Shown: positions 60,181 through 64,000 of the stretch, piece after piece
How the letters are laid out: each line of letters begins with the position of its first letter
Position numbering within the stretch: position 1 is the first letter of the stretch
NCBI RefSeq assembly: GCF_003148685.1
Contig: NZ_QGGR01000005.1
Span: forward strand, 248,001-312,000
Direction: 5' to 3'
Length of the DNA stretch: 64,000 nucleotides
Origin: Actinoplanes xinjiangensis
GTDB lineage: Bacteria; Actinomycetota; Actinomycetes; Mycobacteriales; Micromonosporaceae
Made by a program: the position numbers and the translations under genes
The notes under the pieces: model-generated
Seen by the model: the letters and a program-made list of their open reading frames with translations, nothing else
Told to the model about the DNA's origin: nothing
Database searches by the model: none

Positions 60181-60244
60181 CGGCGCGCCGCGACCGCGGT
60201 CACCGACCCGCCGGCCGGTGCGACCACGGCGTGCCCGGATCGCT

Positions 60245-60277
60245 GATGGGCACGGCCGGGACCGCACCGTGCCCATC
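60245..60277. terminator. Perfect 11-bp hairpin between convergent genes
   Basis: GATGGGCACGG (60245-60255) and CCGTGCCCATC (60267-60277) form a perfect stem with an 11-base loop in the gap between two convergent stops. Two-way terminator likely. Confidence 0.65.
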
Positions 60278-60301
60278 GGCGAGAACTCGACGGCTCAGAT
60301 G

Positions 60302-61636
60302 TCAGGCGAGCGGGACGAGGCCGATGTCGACGACGGCCTCGCCGGCGTCGGTCACCTCCACCACGGCGCTCCAGCCCTGGGGGTAATAGTCACCGGTGCT
60401 GCCGATGACGTCCGAATCGCCCGCGTCGTCGCCGACGTCCGGCACGGTGAACCGGTAGGGCGACTCGACCATCAGATAGACGTTCGCCACATAGCGGCCC
60501 GGCTTCAGCCGCGCGAAGTAGGTGCCCGCTTCGATGAGGTGGGCGCGGGGGACGTCCCAGTCCGGTTCGGTGCCCTCCAGCACGAACTCGATCTTGCCCA
60601 CCTTTCCGTACGCGCTCGGCTCGTCCGCGTCGCGCCGGCCGTCACGGTCGTCGTCCAGCCAGGCTCGGCCACTCATCGTCCCCTCGGCGAAGTAGACCGT
60701 GCCGCCCTGAGCGGTGTTGTTCCCGGTGCTCTCCTCCGGGCTCGTCGTGGCGACGGTGGCGGTGAAGACCAGCGGCCCGTCCGGGGTGCCCGGTCCGGCG
60801 ACCAGCCGGAGCCGCAGCCAGTTGTACAGCTGTGTCACGTCGTACAGACCGTCGTGGGCGCATTCGACGGCCCGGTCGGCATCCGTACCGACCAGGGCGC
60901 AACTCCAATCGGGGTGATCGGGGTCGAGTGACGCCGCGCGCACGGTCGGGGGCAGCGGGATCCGCACCGTGACGTCGTGCGCCGGGCTCCCTCCGGCGTT
61001 GTCGATCTCGACGTGCAGGTCGAACTGCTGGTTCGCCTTGACCTGCTGGGCGGGATCGACGGAGACACTGTTGACCGCGATGTCGGCGGGGCTCGGCACG
61101 ACGTACCGGAAGGTCGTCTGACCGCTGTTGTTGCTCAGCGAGCGCTCGCGCGTGGTGGTGGACACCGATCCGCTCATCGTGACCGTGTCGCCCACCGTCC
61201 CGGCGGGGAGCAGGACCGTCAGGTTCAGGCCCTCGACCTCACCGGCACCGACGGTACGCCCGTTGGTGCATGCCCACGTCGCGGTCGAGGTGTCGCAGGT
61301 CCAGCCGAACTGTTCGTTCTCGGCGGGATCCATCGTGCTGCCCGGCGGCGGGGTGAAGTGGAACGTCACCCGGGCCGCGGCTCTCGTACCGATATTGGTG
61401 ACGAACGCCTGCACGAACGCCCGTGCACCGCGGCCGCCCAGGTAGGACACGTCGGTGGACTCCGGGCGCCAGGCGAACTCCAGGTCCGCCCGGCCGGCGG
61501 CTGCCCCGGCCACCACGCCGGCGGGCCCCGTAGCGGCCGCCGCCGGATTCGCGAGCACCGTCGCCGTCGCGAGTGCCACCGTCAGGGCCGGCAACGACGC
61601 CAGGAGCGTCCGCACCGACCGCGATATCTTGATCAT
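60302..61636 (-). CDS. Secreted protein with DUF11-like and SdrD-B-like domains
   Basis: A 444-residue secreted protein: signal peptide (LLASLPALTVALATATVLANPAAA), two DUF11/CARDB-like beta domains (~45-180, ~185-320; VQAFVTNIGTRAAARVTFHF, LHVEIDNAGGSPAHDVTVRIP) and a C-terminal SdrD-B-like domain (GRAWLDDDRDGRRDADEPS, probably calcium-binding). No cell-wall anchor motif is seen, so it is probably released. ATG 61636 follows GGGGGAG closely. Likely structural or adhesive, but this is inferred from domains. Confidence 0.75.
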   Translation of the reverse strand: MIKISRSVRTLLASLPALTVALATATVLANPAAAATGPAGVVAGAAAGRADLEFAWRPESTDVSYLGGRGARAFVQAFVTNIGTRAAARVTFHFTPPPGSTMDPAENEQFGWTCDTSTATWACTNGRTVGAGEVEGLNLTVLLPAGTVGDTVTMSGSVSTTTRERSLSNNSGQTTFRYVVPSPADIAVNSVSVDPAQQVKANQQFDLHVEIDNAGGSPAHDVTVRIPLPPTVRAASLDPDHPDWSCALVGTDADRAVECAHDGLYDVTQLYNWLRLRLVAGPGTPDGPLVFTATVATTSPEESTGNNTAQGGTVYFAEGTMSGRAWLDDDRDGRRDADEPSAYGKVGKIEFVLEGTEPDWDVPRAHLIEAGTYFARLKPGRYVANVYLMVESPYRFTVPDVGDDAGDSDVIGSTGDYYPQGWSAVVEVTDAGEAVVDIGLVPLA

Positions 61637-62013
61637 GATCTCCCCCGTTGAAGCCGTCCGCCGGTGCAGGCCACGCCTGCCGTTCACCATTCCCCAGGCC
61701 AACCGGCGATCAGAGGCATCGTAAACCCTCGATCTGTCACGGTGGGGCCGACTTCCCCCGGCCGGAATGGGATCCGGAACCGCGCGGAATGGCATCGGAA
61801 ACGGGATCTCGAATCATGCCGATCGGGGCGTGACTCTAGAATTCGGCCCGTTTTGTTAGGTTTCCTTATGTTTACCGGGGGTTTGCGGAGGCGGGGTTGC
61901 AAAGAAATCCCGGGGAGTGCAAGATCGCATCGACATTTGTCAACTCCTATGTGTATCCGGCAGATTCTCCGAGCTTCATCGCCGGTATGCATGGGACAAA
62001 CGAGGGGAACACA
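61637..62013. other. 377-base intergenic region with AT-rich patch
   Basis: No gene seen between two divergently transcribed secreted-protein genes. An AT-rich stretch near 61850-61876 (TTTTGTTAGGTTTCCTTATG) stands out from the GC-rich background and may hold a promoter for the downstream plus-strand gene. Several GGAA-type short repeats occur at 61766-61805. Confidence 0.5.
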
Positions 62014-62457
62014 ATGTCTTCCGTCGTCCAGCACCGCCGGCCTCTCCGGGCCCTCGCGATCGGGGTGGTGGCCGGGCTCACCGCCGGGATCGCCGTCGCC
62101 GGCGCACCGGCCATGGCCGCCCAGACCTACTGGCCCGTCAGCGGCACCCTGAACACCGGTGGCCACCTGGTTCAGTACTCGTCGTGGCGCGTCCACGAGG
62201 CCAACGGGCGGGCGGGACTCGACGTGAACAACAACGTCGGCTCCTGTGGCCAGCCCATTCGCCTCGGGCTGCGGAACATGCTCGGTGACCAGGTCACCGC
62301 GTCGAACGTCTACACCGGTACGTCGGCTGGGCTGAAGTACTTCACCATGGCCAGCAGCGGCAGCACCACCATCCCGGCGAACTACTACGCGATCAACGGC
62401 CGGATGACCGCGTGCAGCGGCACCGACAACACGTGGGCCGGTCAGATCTACATCTGA
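62014..62457 (+). CDS. Small secreted protein
   Basis: A 147-residue protein with a clear signal peptide (RALAIGVVAGLTAGIAVAG, cleavage near AMA-AQT) and a mature part of about 110 residues with two Cys (NVGSCGQP, MTACSGTD) that could pair. It is rich in Asn, Thr and Tyr. ATG 62014 follows AGGGG; the earlier ATG at 61987 is less likely. No family recognised. Confidence 0.65.
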   Translation: MSSVVQHRRPLRALAIGVVAGLTAGIAVAGAPAMAAQTYWPVSGTLNTGGHLVQYSSWRVHEANGRAGLDVNNNVGSCGQPIRLGLRNMLGDQVTASNVYTGTSAGLKYFTMASSGSTTIPANYYAINGRMTACSGTDNTWAGQIYI

Positions 62458-62537
62458 TCGGGTACCGGTCAAGTCCTGTCACCGGTGGGTGGGGCACGAT
62501 GTCGGTGCCTCACCCCCTTCCCCTGGAGAACCGAGCC

Positions 62538-63047
62538 GTGCTCAAAAACATCCGTGGTGTAGCCGTACCACTGCTTGCTCTCGGGTTTTTGCCGGGGTGT
62601 TCCGGCGGAGACGGAAGTGGCACCGTCGACGACACGGCGCAGAAACTGCTCAAGCCGCCCGCCGTGGTGGAGGAATACAAGGCGAAAGCCGCGGCATATC
62701 CGTTCCCGCTACCGGCGAATTACCAATTCCCGGCCACGATGCCGGAGCCTGCCGAGAACGTCCTCTCCGAGCCGGGCATCGGCACCGTCTACGCCGATCG
62801 GTACTGGCAGTGTGCGTGGATGGCCGAATGGCTGCAGAACCGGAAGGACACCGAGCGCGCCGCCACCGCCATGAACTGGCTGGAGCGTTTCCGGGAGAGC
62901 GACTTCATGCGGAGGTATCTGGAGCCTCCGGGCCCGGAGCAGTGGACCGACTCGGTGCTGGCCGAAGCCAAGCTGGGCGACCCGACCAAGCTTCGATCGA
63001 TGTACGGCGGCTGCCAAGAGGTCGCCGGCATGCCGCCGCTCGCATGA
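62538..63047 (+). CDS. Lipoprotein of unknown function
   Basis: A 169-residue lipoprotein (MLKNIRGVAVPLLALGFLPGCSGG, lipobox LPGC) with a helical mature part that keeps two Cys (WQCAWMAEWL, MYGGCQEV). GTG 62538 has GGAG nearby. Its stop overlaps the start of the next gene as ATGA, so it belongs with the export system that follows and may assist it. Confidence 0.65.
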   Translation: MLKNIRGVAVPLLALGFLPGCSGGDGSGTVDDTAQKLLKPPAVVEEYKAKAAAYPFPLPANYQFPATMPEPAENVLSEPGIGTVYADRYWQCAWMAEWLQNRKDTERAATAMNWLERFRESDFMRRYLEPPGPEQWTDSVLAEAKLGDPTKLRSMYGGCQEVAGMPPLA

Positions 63048-63856
63048 GGCGGTGTACCCGCTGGGCGCTGATCGCCGGGCTGGTCGCACTGCTGCCGGGG
63101 TGCTCGGCCCCGGCCGCCCGGCAGGAGCCCGAACCCCCGGCCGCGGAACCGCGACAGGTGACCGTCGCGCGCACCTCGATCGTCAGCGTCGTCACGCTCC
63201 AGGCGACCGTCGTCACCACACCGACCACCACGATCACCGCACCGGCGGCGGGAGTCGTGGTCGGGTTCACCGGGAACGGCTACCGGTTCCGGGCCGACGG
63301 ACGCACGAGCCTCGTCACCCTGCCGGACCAGACCGAGTTGCAGTCCGAGCTGGTCGAACCGGGCCGGGCGGTGCTGGCCAACTTTCCGATCGCGACGGTC
63401 CGCGGCACCGGTTTCGGGTTACGCGCACCGGTCGACAACAACACCCTGATCCGGTTGTACGCCGGGTCACTCGACGGGACACAGGCCCAGATCAAGAAGG
63501 GTCCCGGCCCGTTCTCCTGTCCCCTGGTCAACCACATCCCCACGGCCGGCGCGCCGGACCCGGGCAGTCTGGCACTGACCTGTGTGGTGCCGGCGGACGT
63601 CCGGGTCTTCGCGGGCATGGAGGCGGTCATGGCGGTCACCACCGGGGAGCGCACCGACGTGCTGAGCCTGCCCGTGGAGGCCGTCGCGGGCACGGCCGGA
63701 TCGGGAAAGGTCACTCGCAGGACGGCCGACGGGTGGAGCTCCCAGCCGGTGACGCTGGGGATCACCGACGGCGTCACGGTGGAGATCACCGACGGACTGG
63801 CGGAGGGCGACGTCGTACGGCTGCCGGCCCCCGACCTCGACGGCGTCGGATCATGA
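63044..63856 (+). CDS. Lipoprotein adaptor (HlyD/RND-like) of an ABC exporter
   Basis: A 270-residue lipoprotein (lipobox LPGC) with a barrel-like adaptor region (VTVARTSIVSVVTLQATVVT, ITAPAAGVVVGF) and a C-terminal domain like periplasmic adaptors (VLSLPVEAVAGTAGSGKVTRR, VTVEITDGLAEGDVVRLPAP). The coiled-coil hairpin of classic HlyD is absent. It overlaps the lipoprotein gene before and the ATPase gene after by ATGA, so the three are one operon. Confidence 0.75.
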   Translation: MRRCTRWALIAGLVALLPGCSAPAARQEPEPPAAEPRQVTVARTSIVSVVTLQATVVTTPTTTITAPAAGVVVGFTGNGYRFRADGRTSLVTLPDQTELQSELVEPGRAVLANFPIATVRGTGFGLRAPVDNNTLIRLYAGSLDGTQAQIKKGPGPFSCPLVNHIPTAGAPDPGSLALTCVVPADVRVFAGMEAVMAVTTGERTDVLSLPVEAVAGTAGSGKVTRRTADGWSSQPVTLGITDGVTVEITDGLAEGDVVRLPAPDLDGVGS

Positions 63857-64000
63857 CCACCCTGGAGTTGACCGCCGGCGCCAAGTCCGTGTCCCTGCCG
63901 GGTGGCCGGCCGCTGCCGGTGCTGACCGGCGTCGACCTCAGCGTCGAACCCGGGGAGACGCTCGCCATCCAGGGAGCGTCCGGCTCCGGGAAGAGCACAC
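63853..64000 (+). CDS. ABC transporter ATPase, MacB-like, N-terminal part (3' end outside window)
   Basis: The first 49 codons read MTTLELTAGAKSVSLPGG, then VLTGVDLSVEPGETLAIQGASG and Walker A GASGSGKST at the window edge. The combination of adaptor, ATPase and probably an FtsX permease beyond the window is the usual MacAB-like plan. ATG 63853 overlaps the adaptor stop as ATGA. Confidence 0.88.
   Translation, partial: MTTLELTAGAKSVSLPGGRPLPVLTGVDLSVEPGETLAIQGASGSGKST

Noticed and set aside
1-64000. Insertion sequences, prophage, rRNA or riboswitches
   Set aside because: No transposase or integrase motif, phage structural gene, rRNA or known riboswitch core was seen on either strand; the only RNA gene recognised is tRNA-Leu.

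Overview
The window comes from a high-GC actinobacterium. Codon use (almost always G or C in third position), GTG starts, GTGA/ATGA stop-start overlaps, Tat-signalled pectin enzymes, two diguanylate cyclase genes and a KstR-type steroid regulon all fit Micromonosporaceae, most likely an Actinoplanes-like soil organism. That genus is an inference; no rRNA gene is present to test it. The sequence reads as chromosome, with only traces of mobile DNA.

Layout. 1-1.8 kb: end of a flotillin gene and a lipoprotein. 1.8-10.1 kb: a compact steroid side-chain catabolic locus: acyl-CoA dehydrogenase pair (ChsE1/ChsE2), a fused ChsH2-ChsH1-type hydratase, an Ltp2-type aldolase, the regulator KstR, a steroid Delta1-dehydrogenase and a thioesterase, with two full matches to the KstR operator. 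10-19.3 kb: a pectin methylesterase, a serine beta-lactamase-fold hydrolase, an orphan amino-acid-type binding protein and two c-di-GMP proteins. 19.3-21.8 kb: a frameshifted plasmid-type RepA gene facing a LexA-like repressor. 21.9-25.4 kb: hydratase, small proteins, and an MFS exporter with an ArsR-type regulator. 25.4-29.5 kb: an array of palindromic repeats and a three-gene membrane-protein operon. 29.6-32 kb: a GDSL acetylesterase, an alpha/beta hydrolase, and an antitoxin-like gene with a decayed toxin. 32-37.5 kb: a complete branched-chain-amino-acid-type ABC transporter diverging from a PaaX-family regulator. 37.5-43.4 kb: HAD hydrolase, stomatin-like protein, F420/FMN-type oxidase, a repeat-rich membrane protein and a PL3 pectate lyase. 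43.6-52.3 kb: a five-gene operon (TPR/PQ-repeat/FN3 protein, beta-propeller/FN3 protein, MoxR ATPase, DUF58 protein, transglutaminase-like membrane protein). 52.45 kb: tRNA-Leu next to gene debris. 53.3-59.4 kb: two giant FtsX-type permeases. 59.7-64 kb: secreted proteins and lipoproteins, then an adaptor and an ABC ATPase that runs off the window.

How the parts connect. The steroid genes are tied together by the two KstR boxes. Three unlinked pectin genes (methylesterase 12.4 kb, GDSL acetylesterase 29.7 kb, pectate lyase 42.6 kb) each carry the same LacI-type operator (core GAAA-C-CGCTTTC or a close variant) upstream, suggesting one dispersed pectin regulon. A family of hairpin-forming interspersed repeats occurs at 25.4, 33.9 and 43.4 kb. 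The most unusual items are the RepA/LexA pair, the ChsH fusion, the repeat family, the toxin remnant and the transglutaminase-like protein lacking its catalytic Cys and His.
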